The notes beneath the pieces were generated by a model that saw nothing but the letters and a program-made list of their open reading frames with translations, had not been told where the DNA came from and did not search any database. The translations under genes were made by a program, and so were the position numbers. A stretch of DNA of 64,000 bases from Glycocaulis albus (GTDB taxonomy: Bacteria > Pseudomonadota > Alphaproteobacteria > Caulobacterales > Maricaulaceae): positions 161,158 to 225,157 of the forward strand of contig NZ_BMFS01000004.1 of the NCBI RefSeq assembly GCF_014639075.1, in the 5' to 3' direction. Each line of letters starts with the position of its first letter. The first letter of the stretch is position 1. Below are positions 1 through 8,664 of this stretch, piece after piece.

Positions 1-1008
1 GCGATGGACGCGGCCCGGCTGGGCTTTGACGTTCATATCTTCACGCCGGAGGACAACAGCCCTGCCGCGCGCGTCTCTGCGGCCTGCACCGTTGCGGCCT
101 ATGATGATCTCGATGCCGTAGTCCGCTTTGCCGCCAGTGTGGATGCCGTCACCTACGAGTTTGAAAACGTGCCCGTGGAAACCGCCCGCAAGGCCGGTGA
201 GCACGCTCCCTTGCGCCCTGGACTGAAGGCGCTTGAGGTCTGCCAGGACAGGGTGACGGAAAAGCGCTTCGTCAATGATGCCGGTATCGAGACGACGCCC
301 TGGCGGGCGGTTTCCAGCGTTGCAGATGCCGTGGCGGCGATAGAAGTGCTTGGCACGCCTGCCATCCTGAAAACACGCCGCATGGGCTATGACGGCAAAG
401 GCCAGCAGATCATCCGCAAGGCCGAAGACGCCGCTGCCGCGTTTCAGACGCTGGGCGGTGTGCCGTGCATTCTGGAAGCCTTTGCGCCCTTTACCCGTGA
501 AGTGTCGGTTGTCGCTGCGCGCAGCGTAGATGGCCAGATCGTAGCCTTTCCGCTGGCCGAAAACCGGCATGAGGGTGGCATTCTGCGTACCTCGATCGCA
601 CCCGCTCCGGGCGCGGATGTGCTGGCAGGAGAGGCCTTGCGGATAGCCACCGCGATCCTTGAAGGACTGAATTATACTGGCGTGCTGGCCGTTGAACTGT
701 TCGTGCTGGAAGACGGCCGGCTCTGGGTGAACGAGATCGCCCCGCGCGTCCACAATACCGGCCACTGGACGATGGATGCGTGCGCGGTCAGCCAGTTCGA
801 ACAGCACATTCGCGCGGTTGCGGGCTGGACGCTGGGTGATCCTGCGCCCCATTCAGCCGCCCGCATGGATAATCTGATCGGCGATGATGTGGCGCGCTGG
901 CAGGCACTGTCGGCAGAGCCGGGCGTGTGCCTGCACCTTTATGGCAAGGGCGAGGCGCGCGAGGGCCGCAAGATGGGCCATGTAAACCGGCTCTCACCGC
1001 TCCCCTGA
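1..1008 (+). CDS. purK: 5-(carboxyamino)imidazole ribonucleotide synthase, 5' truncated by window edge
   Basis: ATP-grasp enzyme of de novo purine synthesis that makes N5-CAIR from AIR, ATP and bicarbonate. The reading frame is open from base 1; the visible ATG at 4 lies where the family already has its first helix (AARLGFDV), so roughly 20 N-terminal residues including the GGGQLGR loop lie outside the window. Visible family motifs are EFENVP, KTRRMGYDGKGQ (ATP-grasp lid) and NEIAPRVHNTGHWT (metal and ATP site). The C-terminal domain is complete. The stop codon lies inside the 3' end of a convergent gene, with 15 bp shared. A purE gene would be expected just upstream but is not visible. Confidence 0.95.
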   Translation, partial: AMDAARLGFDVHIFTPEDNSPAARVSAACTVAAYDDLDAVVRFAASVDAVTYEFENVPVETARKAGEHAPLRPGLKALEVCQDRVTEKRFVNDAGIETTPWRAVSSVADAVAAIEVLGTPAILKTRRMGYDGKGQQIIRKAEDAAAAFQTLGGVPCILEAFAPFTREVSVVAARSVDGQIVAFPLAENRHEGGILRTSIAPAPGADVLAGEALRIATAILEGLNYTGVLAVELFVLEDGRLWVNEIAPRVHNTGHWTMDACAVSQFEQHIRAVAGWTLGDPAPHSAARMDNLIGDDVARWQALSAEPGVCLHLYGKGEAREGRKMGHVNRLSPLP

Positions 1009-2031
1009 CGGATCGCGTGCGCGCTGCGGCGTGATGGACGGGCCGATACCCAGATGATCGGTGCGGGTGGAGCGGTCACGGTCCATGGCGCGCAGCAGCG
1101 GCGAGCGGCGCGTCTGCTCGCGCTGGGCGTTGAGGAAGTGCACGCGCAAGAGCTCCATCGTGGACGGGCTCACGCCGAGCTGCGCCAGCTCGAACTCCAG
1201 CCGTTCCATGTTCTCCGCAAACTCCAGCGGTCCGGCGCTGATGGCGCGAATGTGATAGATGGCGAGCTCTGCCTGCGCGGCGTTGGGGCCATCGCCGCAA
1301 TCGCCGATCTCCCTGTTGGCATCACCCGATGACAGGCAGAATACCTCGGCTATCACAGCGCCAACATTGCCCTCAACGCGGCTGATCTGGAAATCCTCTG
1401 GCCGCAGGCCTGTCTCGGCGCGCGCGGCAATTCCCGCAAAACTGGGCACGCGCCGCTCGATGATGACGGCGGCTTCCTCGGCAGGCTGGATGGTATCTAC
1501 CGGCGTATCGGCGGCGGTTACGCTGAATGACGGCGCAGGTGTGCGGCCTTGCGCAGCGTCTTCCGGCGCTGGCATTGCCGGCCTGTCCGGTTCAGCGGGG
1601 CGGGCGCCCGTTTCGGACACTGGCAGCGCTGGCTCGGCCATCTCTTCGGGCTCGGCCTCCCCGGCATCGTCCGGAGCAATTTCAGCCGAGGCTTCGAGCT
1701 CAGGCTCAGCTTCGGCTTCATCCTCGCCCGTTCCGGCATCACCCGAACCTTCATCTGCGCCCGCCGTGTCGCTGCCGGTGTCACCCCGATCAGCCAGCAA
1801 TGGCGCATTCAGCGGCAGGTCGCTTTCCGCATCGCTGGCGCTGATGGTGAAGAAGCGGACCTCAATGCCCGTGCCCGTATCGATAAACCGGTCGAGGGTT
1901 TCGGGCGGCAGTACGGCAATCGCGCCGAACGCGCCGAGATGCAGCAGGCCTGCACAGACATAGGCGCCCAGCCGCAAGCGGCTGAACGCGGGTGCCGATG
2001 CACGGGTCAGGGCCGGTCCACGAACGCTCAC
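994..2031 (-). CDS. TonB-like membrane-anchored acidic protein of unknown function
   Basis: 345 residues, starting with GTG. One N-terminal membrane helix (about 22-42, containing LLHLGAFGAI with a histidine in the helix) is followed by a short VRFF strand. Then comes a long Glu/Asp/Ala/Pro-rich linker (about 65-190) and a compact C-terminal region with two cysteines (CLSSGD and GDCGDG). The order helix with His, VEVxF-like strand, Pro/Glu linker resembles TonB, but I do not recognise the TonB C-terminal fold. An energy-transducer-like or envelope-spanning role is only inferred. The start has no clear Shine-Dalgarno site. It overlaps purK tail to tail by 15 bp. Confidence 0.7.
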   Translation of the reverse strand: MSVRGPALTRASAPAFSRLRLGAYVCAGLLHLGAFGAIAVLPPETLDRFIDTGTGIEVRFFTISASDAESDLPLNAPLLADRGDTGSDTAGADEGSGDAGTGEDEAEAEPELEASAEIAPDDAGEAEPEEMAEPALPVSETGARPAEPDRPAMPAPEDAAQGRTPAPSFSVTAADTPVDTIQPAEEAAVIIERRVPSFAGIAARAETGLRPEDFQISRVEGNVGAVIAEVFCLSSGDANREIGDCGDGPNAAQAELAIYHIRAISAGPLEFAENMERLEFELAQLGVSPSTMELLRVHFLNAQREQTRRSPLLRAMDRDRSTRTDHLGIGPSITPQRARDPSGER

Positions 2032-2103
2032 AGTGATGAGAGATGGCCGCTGGTGGCGGCTGGTTCAAATTAAATCGGCAGCAATGTCAGCCGGTTTGAG
2101 CCG

Positions 2104-2271
2104 CTAGCTCTCGCTGCCCTGGGCGATGAACAGGCCTGAGGAGGTGTCGCCGAGCACACCTGATGCATGGGCGACCACCAGGCAGGTGCCGAACATGGCA
2201 ATAGCGATGAGAAGGGCGCCCAGATTGATGTTCCGGCCCGGACGGCCATTGCCGTCAGAAAAGTCAGCCAT
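2104..2271 (-). CDS. 55-residue single-pass membrane microprotein
   Basis: Small open frame with an ATG preceded by a strong GGGAGGGG site 2-9 bases upstream. The product starts MADFSDGNGRPGRN, has one membrane helix (about residues 17-38, ALLIAIAMFGTCLVVA), and ends in a short polar tail GSES. The polar Gly-rich N-terminus followed by one helix suggests an N-in anchored peptide. No family recognised. It lies 72 bp upstream of the TonB-like gene on the same strand and may be co-transcribed with it. Support comes from the ribosome site, the clean hydrophobic segment and the absence of any better frame here. Confidence 0.6.
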   Translation of the reverse strand: MADFSDGNGRPGRNINLGALLIAIAMFGTCLVVAHASGVLGDTSSGLFIAQGSES

Positions 2272-2461
2272 GATCCCCTCCCTGTCTCAAGCCGTTCACG
2301 TTCGGCTGATCCGATGAACGCCATATGAACAGCTTCGTTACGCTTCGAGGCGGCGAAAGGTTCAAATTCCGGCGAACTCAAGATCAATTACGGCACAAAG
2401 AAGGCATCAGATCAGGGCTGTGCTGCAACATGTATTGCGGTGCAGGGTAAACGGAAGGTAG

Positions 2462-3712
<1,251 letters not shown>

Positions 3713-3742
3713 TATAGGCGCTCTCTATCGCTGGCAGTTTGC

Positions 3743-3761
3743 GTTCCAGTTGGATTGGAAC
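3743..3761. promoter_or_regulatory. Inverted repeat upstream of dps, possible operator
   Basis: GTTCCA and TGGAAC arms of six bases are separated by seven bases, about 80 bp before the dps start and just after the aminotransferase stop. A second hairpin (GGACGG...CCGTCC, 3800-3819) sits in the leader close to the ribosome site. dps genes are commonly controlled by oxidative-stress or iron regulators, but these arms do not match a regulator motif I can name. Confidence 0.3.
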
Positions 3762-3839
3762 AGGGCGTCCCCATATACGTAAGGCAGTTGGACATGAATG
3801 GACGGCGCCCTCACCGTCCGCTGAACACAGGAGATTGCC

Positions 3840-4307
3840 ATGCAGATCAATATGGGACTGAGCCAGGCGCAGCGCGAGGAGATGGCCGAGGCCGTCACCC
3901 GCCTGCTGTCTGACACCTACGCGCTCTATTTCAAGACGCACGCCTATCACTGGAACGTCACGGGACCGCGCTTTCACGACCTGCACGCGATGTTTGAGAC
4001 GCAATATACCGAGATGTGGACGGCGACGGACGATATTGCCGAACGCATCCGCGCGCTCGGCGTGATGGCTCCGATCTCCTATGACGAGATCACGAAGTCG
4101 GCCTCGATCCGCCCCGACGATAAGACCCCGAAGGCTGACGATATGGTCGCCAACCTGCTGGCGGGTCATGAGACGGTTGTGCGCACTGCGCGCGCGGCGC
4201 TGGAACTGGCCAATACCCATGGCGATGAAGCCACGGCAGACGTGGTTGCCCCGCGCGTGACGGCCCACGAGAAAATGGCGTGGATGCTGAGGGCGACGCT
4301 GGGGTAG
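3840..4307 (+). CDS. dps: Dps-family ferritin-like DNA protection protein
   Basis: 155 residues. Dps dodecamers bind DNA and oxidise Fe(II) with hydrogen peroxide, protecting DNA in stationary phase. The intersubunit ferroxidase ligands are present: H37 (AYHWN), H49 and E53 (DLHAMFE), D64 and E68 (DDIAERI), in the family spacing. The N-terminus is short, without the long Lys-rich tail of E. coli Dps, so DNA binding may be weak. Ribosome site ACAGGAG precedes the ATG by about seven bases. Monocistronic, followed by a hairpin-rich intergenic stretch. Confidence 0.95.
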   Translation: MQINMGLSQAQREEMAEAVTRLLSDTYALYFKTHAYHWNVTGPRFHDLHAMFETQYTEMWTATDDIAERIRALGVMAPISYDEITKSASIRPDDKTPKADDMVANLLAGHETVVRTARAALELANTHGDEATADVVAPRVTAHEKMAWMLRATLG

Positions 4308-4322
4308 GGGATTCTTTAGTTC

Positions 4323-4342
4323 CGCAGCCCATCCGGGCTGCG
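4323..4342 (+). terminator. Hairpin downstream of dps
   Basis: CGCAGCCC and GGGCTGCG arms (8 bp) with a four-base loop begin 15 bases after the dps stop. There is no U-tract, so this may be a weak or Rho-assisted terminator. It is the first of several adjacent hairpins. Confidence 0.4.
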
Positions 4343-4347
4343 ATATT

Positions 4348-4440
4348 CCGCGAAAAGTCGCGGGCGGCCGTTCGGCCTTGCGGCCCCTAAGCGGGGCCGG
4401 ACTGGCACGCCGGCGCGCAGCGCCGCAAGCGCGACCGCGC
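4348..4440. repeat. Cluster of short GC-rich hairpins between convergent genes
   Basis: Between dps and the convergent phosphotransferase gene the DNA holds back-to-back dyads: CCGCGA/TCGCGG (4348-4363, loop AAAG), a GGCCG/CGGCC block around 4365-4376, CCCC/GGGG around CTAAG (4384-4396) and GC-rich palindromic runs to about 4440. No coding frame is convincing. It resembles a REP-like structured element, but no second copy was seen in the window. Confidence 0.35.
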
Positions 4441-4498
4441 GCCCGAGTTAATACGAGGAGCGACGCACGGATGTGCGGAGCATCACTAAAAGATGCCC

Positions 4499-5569
4499 TC
4501 AAGCCTTCTCCGCAATCGTCCAGGCGTATTCGGCCATTGGCTCGACGAGGGCGCCCAGCTCTTTCGCGCGCTCGTTGGAGGCATTGCCCTGCAGGGCGCG
4601 GGCATAGACGCCCTGCGCGATGCCGGCGAGGCGGAAGATGTTGTAGGCGATATAGAAATCGAGCTTGGGGATGCCGCTGCGCCCGGTGCGTTCACAATAG
4701 GCCGCGACATATTCTTCTTCGGTCGGGATACCGAGCGATTTCAGGTCCACACCGAGGAAGCCGGAGCGGATTTCCTTCGGCGTACGCCATTGCATCAGCT
4801 GGTAGGTGAAGTCGGCCAGTGGATCTCCCAGCGTTGACAGCTCCCAGTCCAGTACCGCGATGACGCGCGGCTCTGTCGGGTGGAAGATCATGTTGTCCAG
4901 CCGGTAATCGCCGTGCACGACGCTGGTGCGCTCCTGCTCGGGCGCATTGGCAGGCAGCCAGTCTATCAGCCGGTCCATCGCCGCTATGGGACGCGTTTCG
5001 GCCGCCTTGTACTGCTTGGTCCAGCGGCCGATCTGGCGTTCGAAATAATTGCCTGGCTTGCCATAGCCGGACAGGCCCGCCTTCTCGACATCGACGGAGT
5101 GGAGATGCGCGAGCGCGGCGTTTGACGCATCATAGAGCGCGCGGCGTTCTGACGGCTCCATGCCCGGCAGATAGGCGTCCCAGAAGATGCGGCCCTCGAC
5201 AAACTCCATGACGTAGAAGGCTGTGCCGATGACCTCCGGGTCTTCGCACAGACCGAACATGACGGGTGCGGGAAACCCCGCCTCGCCCAGCGCCTTCATC
5301 ACTGTGTATTCGCGTTCCACAGCGTGCGCTGAAGGCAGAAGCACACCCGGTGGCTTGCGCCGCAGCACGTACTGGCGTGACGGCGTTGCCAGCTTGTAGG
5401 TCGGGTTGGACTGGCCGCCCCGGAACTGGCTCACCTCCAATGGCCCGGCATAGCCGTCCACATTCGCCTTCATCCAGCTTTCCAGAGCCTTTTCGTCAAA
5501 GCGCAGGGCGTCAGCGACGGATTTGGTGCCGGAAAACTGGGCGTCGAGTTCGGATTGTGAATTGGTCAT
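4499..5569 (-). CDS. Aminoglycoside phosphotransferase-fold (APH/ACAD10-like) kinase family protein
   Basis: 356 residues with the protein-kinase-like APH fold. VVHGDYRLDNMIF carries the catalytic Asp and metal-binding Asn, and VLDWELSTLGDPLADF carries the second metal Asp. It is closest in character to the APH-like domain associated with acyl-CoA dehydrogenases (ACAD10/11 N-terminus), which is linked to hydroxy-acyl-CoA metabolism, rather than to true antibiotic-resistance enzymes. The start ATG overlaps the upstream amidohydrolase stop as ATGA, so the two are translationally coupled. The substrate is unknown. Confidence 0.85.
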   Translation of the reverse strand: MTNSQSELDAQFSGTKSVADALRFDEKALESWMKANVDGYAGPLEVSQFRGGQSNPTYKLATPSRQYVLRRKPPGVLLPSAHAVEREYTVMKALGEAGFPAPVMFGLCEDPEVIGTAFYVMEFVEGRIFWDAYLPGMEPSERRALYDASNAALAHLHSVDVEKAGLSGYGKPGNYFERQIGRWTKQYKAAETRPIAAMDRLIDWLPANAPEQERTSVVHGDYRLDNMIFHPTEPRVIAVLDWELSTLGDPLADFTYQLMQWRTPKEIRSGFLGVDLKSLGIPTEEEYVAAYCERTGRSGIPKLDFYIAYNIFRLAGIAQGVYARALQGNASNERAKELGALVEPMAEYAWTIAEKA

Positions 5570-6870
5570 GGGGCTTTGTGTACCATTCCTGCGGCCATCA
5601 CAAAGTCCACATCACGCAGTTCAGAGACATTTTCCAGCGGATTGCCGCTGACCGCGATGATGTCGGCGTGGAAGCCCGGCGCGATACGGCCGATCTCGTT
5701 TTCCAACTGCAGATGGCGTGCGCCATTTATGGTGGCCGCGATGATGGCCTGTTCCGGTGTCATGCCGGCTTCGACCATCAGTTCAAACTCGCGCGCATTG
5801 TCGCCATGACGGCTGACGCCTGAATCCGTGCCGAAAGCGATCTGTACCCCGCCACGATGGGCGCGGCGCAGCATATCCACCATTTGCGGGCCGACCTGCA
5901 GCGCCTTGGCGCGCTGGAAGGGCGTCATCCAGGGCGCATTGGCTTCGGCCTCCAGGGTTACGAACTCGCCCGCCATGACGGTGGGGACGAGAAAGGCGCC
6001 GGAGCGGCGGAACAGGCGGATCGATTCCTCGTCCAGGAATGTGCCGTGCTCGATCGAATGCCCGCCTGCAGCCAGGAAGGCGTTGACACCGGTCACGCCG
6101 TGGGCGTGCGCGGTAACCCGCCGGCCCATCATCTCGGCCGCCTGCACGATCGCGGTGAGTTCATCGTCCATGAACTGTACTTCGAGACCGGCTGCGGTAT
6201 TGGACAGAACCCCGCCTGTAGCCGTGATCTTGATCGTATCCACACCGGCCTGGACAAGCGAGCGGACCGCCCGCGCGCAGTCCGCCGGGCCGTTACACGC
6301 GCCCGGGCTGGAGAAATTCCGGATAACCTGCTGGTTATAGCCGTTCACATCGCCATGTCCGCCGGTTGGCGTGATGGAGGGGCCTGCGACGCGCATGCGC
6401 GGACCGGCCGCATCGCCGTTACGGATGGCGTTGCGCAAGGCGAGGATAGCCTCCAGATCGCCGCCCACATCCTGCACGGTTGTGAACCCTGCCTCCAGCG
6501 TGCGCCGGGCATGACGCGCGCCGACAAAGGCGCGGTCCGCGCTGGAAAGGGTGAAGGTGTCGAGCCGGCTGCTGGCTCCGCGCTCGCTCAAGAGGTGGAC
6601 ATGGGCATCAATGAGCCCCGGCAGCACCCAGTGGGCTGTCAGGTCGATGATCTCCGCGCCATCGCGCGTTACATAGCCGTCCTCGATCGTGTCGATGCGT
6701 CCGTCGCGGATGATAATCGATGCGCCTTCGCGCACCCGCTCGCCGGGCACCGCAATGAGATGGCCTGCATGGATCACCGTGACGGAGGAAACGTCGTTCT
6801 CCGCCTGTGTGACGGTGCCCGCAGACACCAACATCCACGCCGCCAGCAGCGCGCTCGCCAGTCCCGTCAT
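5566..6870 (-). CDS. Exported metal-dependent amidohydrolase (imidazolonepropionase/prolidase-like)
   Basis: 434 residues with a clear signal peptide (about 1-23, ending VTQA). Metal-site motifs are in the usual order: DAHVHLL (HxH), TIKITATGG (bridging Lys), VTAHAHG (His), HSIEHGT (His) and FGTDSG (Asp). This subtype (COG1228) includes prolidases and organophosphate-acid anhydrolase-like enzymes acting on Xaa-Pro dipeptides or cyclic amides. Four-base ATGA overlap with the downstream cytosolic kinase-fold gene. Periplasmic location is predicted from the signal peptide. Confidence 0.88.
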   Translation of the reverse strand: MTGLASALLAAWMLVSAGTVTQAENDVSSVTVIHAGHLIAVPGERVREGASIIIRDGRIDTIEDGYVTRDGAEIIDLTAHWVLPGLIDAHVHLLSERGASSRLDTFTLSSADRAFVGARHARRTLEAGFTTVQDVGGDLEAILALRNAIRNGDAAGPRMRVAGPSITPTGGHGDVNGYNQQVIRNFSSPGACNGPADCARAVRSLVQAGVDTIKITATGGVLSNTAAGLEVQFMDDELTAIVQAAEMMGRRVTAHAHGVTGVNAFLAAGGHSIEHGTFLDEESIRLFRRSGAFLVPTVMAGEFVTLEAEANAPWMTPFQRAKALQVGPQMVDMLRRAHRGGVQIAFGTDSGVSRHGDNAREFELMVEAGMTPEQAIIAATINGARHLQLENEIGRIAPGFHADIIAVSGNPLENVSELRDVDFVMAAGMVHKAP

Positions 6871-6977
6871 GTCAGCCTCCCCGCAACGGTTTTTCGTTGC
6901 GCGCTATTTCGGCGCCCCGGGGGCGGGCTGTCAAACAGGTGATAACATAACGGGCGGGCGGTTGCGTTCGCCGCACC

Positions 6978-7003
6978 AAATTAGTTGCAAATGATACTAA
7001 TTT
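6978..7003. promoter_or_regulatory. Palindromic operator candidate between amidohydrolase gene and hppD
   Basis: Perfect 8-base arms AAATTAGT and ACTAATTT are separated by TGCAAATGAT, giving a 26-bp dyad in an otherwise GC-rich divergent intergenic region. It lies about 95 bp before the hppD start. A MarR-family gene directly follows hppD, and MarR dimers bind AT-rich palindromes of this kind, so it is a natural autoregulatory site for the hppD-marR operon. The pairing of regulator and site is inferred. Confidence 0.55.
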
Positions 7004-7095
7004 CCGGCAGAAAGGCCGGGAGTTTGCCGGACGGGAATGGCGGCTGCGCCTCGTCCCGGCTCCGGCCCGACCCCCAAAGATGAAGGAGCCCTGCC

Positions 7096-8166
7096 ATGGC
7101 TGACCTGTTCGAGAACCCGCTGGGTACCGATGGTTTCGAGTTTGTCGAGTATACCAGCCCGGAGCCGGAAAAGCTCGACAAGCTGTTCAGGCTGCTGGGC
7201 TTCACGGCTGTCGCGAAACACAAGACCCGCGACATTGTCCGCTACAAACAGGGCGACATTACCTTCCTGGTAAACCGCGAAAAGACGGGCCAGGCGGCCG
7301 ATTTCCGCGCCGAGCACGGCCCGTCTGCCAACGCCATGGCGTTCCGGGTGCGCGATGCGAAGCAGGCCTATAAGGACGCGATTGCGCGCGGAGCCGAGCC
7401 CTATGGCACCCCGCTCTGGGGCGATGACCAGAACCTGCCGGCCATCAAGGGTATTGGCGGCTCGGTGCTCTATCTGGTCGACCAGTATGGCGCCAGCACC
7501 ATCTATGACGAGACATTCGAGCCGATCCCGGGCGCTGAAGACAAGGGCGGTGCGGGCCTCGAAACCCTCGATCACCTGACCCACAACGTCTTCATGGGCC
7601 GGATGAACCATTGGGCGAGTTTCTACGAGAACGTCTTCAACTTCCGCGAAATCCGCTATTTTGACATCAAGGGCGCCCATACCGGCCTGCTCTCGCGCGC
7701 CATGACCGGCCCGTGCGGCAAGCTGCGCATCCCGCTGAACGAAAGCTCCGACGACAAGTCCCAGATTGCGGAATACCTGCGCGAGTATAACGGCGAGGGC
7801 ATCCAGCATATCGCCCTGACGACATCGGACATCTATTCCACCGTCGAGCAATTGCGCGCCAATGGCGTCGAGTTCCAGTCGACACCGCCGACCTATTACG
7901 AGCTCGTAGATGAGCGTGTGCCTGGCCACGGGGAAGACCTTGAGCGCCTGAAAAAGAACTCCATACTGGTCGATGGTGACCCGGAGAGCGGGCAGGGCCT
8001 GCTGCTGCAGATCTTCACCACGACCAATATCGGGCCGATCTTTTTCGAGATCATCCAGCGCAAGGGCAATGAGGGCTTTGGCGAAGGCAATTTCAAGGCG
8101 CTGTTTGAATCGATCGAGCTCGATCAGATCCGCCGCGGCGTGCTCAAGCCCGACGCGGCCGAGTAG
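7096..8166 (+). CDS. hppD: 4-hydroxyphenylpyruvate dioxygenase
   Basis: 356-residue vicinal-oxygen-chelate enzyme of tyrosine catabolism; it converts 4-hydroxyphenylpyruvate to homogentisate using Fe(II) and O2. The three iron ligands are visible: H160 (DHLTHN), H238 (GIQHIAL) and E318 (FFEIIQR). The C-terminal helix region ending IRRGVL is intact. Ribosome site AAGGAG lies eight bases before the ATG. It is followed after six bases by a MarR regulator. hmgA and fahA, the next pathway genes, are not in the window. Confidence 0.97.
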   Translation: MADLFENPLGTDGFEFVEYTSPEPEKLDKLFRLLGFTAVAKHKTRDIVRYKQGDITFLVNREKTGQAADFRAEHGPSANAMAFRVRDAKQAYKDAIARGAEPYGTPLWGDDQNLPAIKGIGGSVLYLVDQYGASTIYDETFEPIPGAEDKGGAGLETLDHLTHNVFMGRMNHWASFYENVFNFREIRYFDIKGAHTGLLSRAMTGPCGKLRIPLNESSDDKSQIAEYLREYNGEGIQHIALTTSDIYSTVEQLRANGVEFQSTPPTYYELVDERVPGHGEDLERLKKNSILVDGDPESGQGLLLQIFTTTNIGPIFFEIIQRKGNEGFGEGNFKALFESIELDQIRRGVLKPDAAE

Positions 8167-8172
8167 GCTGTC

Positions 8173-8664
8173 ATGACGGGGCGGGCAGACAGGGCAAATC
8201 CCGTGCCCGCCCTCGTTCTTTCCGAATATTTGCCTTACCGGCTGTCGGTCGTGTCCAACAAGGCGTCCGGCCTGATCGCGCGCGCCTATCAGGCCCGGTT
8301 CGGCCTGAGCATCTGGGAATGGCGCGTGATCGCGGTTCTGGGCGGGGGCGAGGCTATTACGGCCCAGGCCATCTGCGAAGCCACCGCCATGGACAAGGTG
8401 ACGGTCAGCCGCGCCTTGCGCGCCCTGGCCGAGCGGGCGCTGGTGCGCCGCCGCACCAGCCCTTCGGACAAGCGCGCCGCGCTGGTTTCCCTGACACCGG
8501 AAGGTCAGTCCATATTTGACGAGATCGCCCCGCTGGCGATGGAATGGGAACGCTCCCTGCTGGAAGGTTTCAGCGCAGAAGAAAAGCGCCAGCTGGGCGG
8601 CCTGCTTGACCGCCTCTGGCAACGTGCCGACGAACTGGCCCGCAATGACGGCGGATTGCCCTAA
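8173..8664 (+). CDS. MarR-family transcriptional regulator
   Basis: 163 residues. Winged helix with the MarR recognition segment (ICEATAMDKVTVSRALRALAERALVRRR, read as two adjoining pieces) and the wing motif SPSDKRAALVSLT. N- and C-terminal helices provide dimerisation. It is in an operon with hppD (six-base gap), which makes tyrosine-pathway control its likely job, with hydroxyphenylpyruvate or homogentisate as the natural effector candidates. The AT-rich palindrome upstream of hppD is its best operator candidate. The stop overlaps the convergent antiporter stop by four bases. Confidence 0.9.
   Translation: MTGRADRANPVPALVLSEYLPYRLSVVSNKASGLIARAYQARFGLSIWEWRVIAVLGGGEAITAQAICEATAMDKVTVSRALRALAERALVRRRTSPSDKRAALVSLTPEGQSIFDEIAPLAMEWERSLLEGFSAEEKRQLGGLLDRLWQRADELARNDGGLP

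Noticed and set aside
7037..8622. Long antisense frame over hppD and marR
   Set aside because: hppD has all catalytic residues and a good start; the antisense product has no homologous character.
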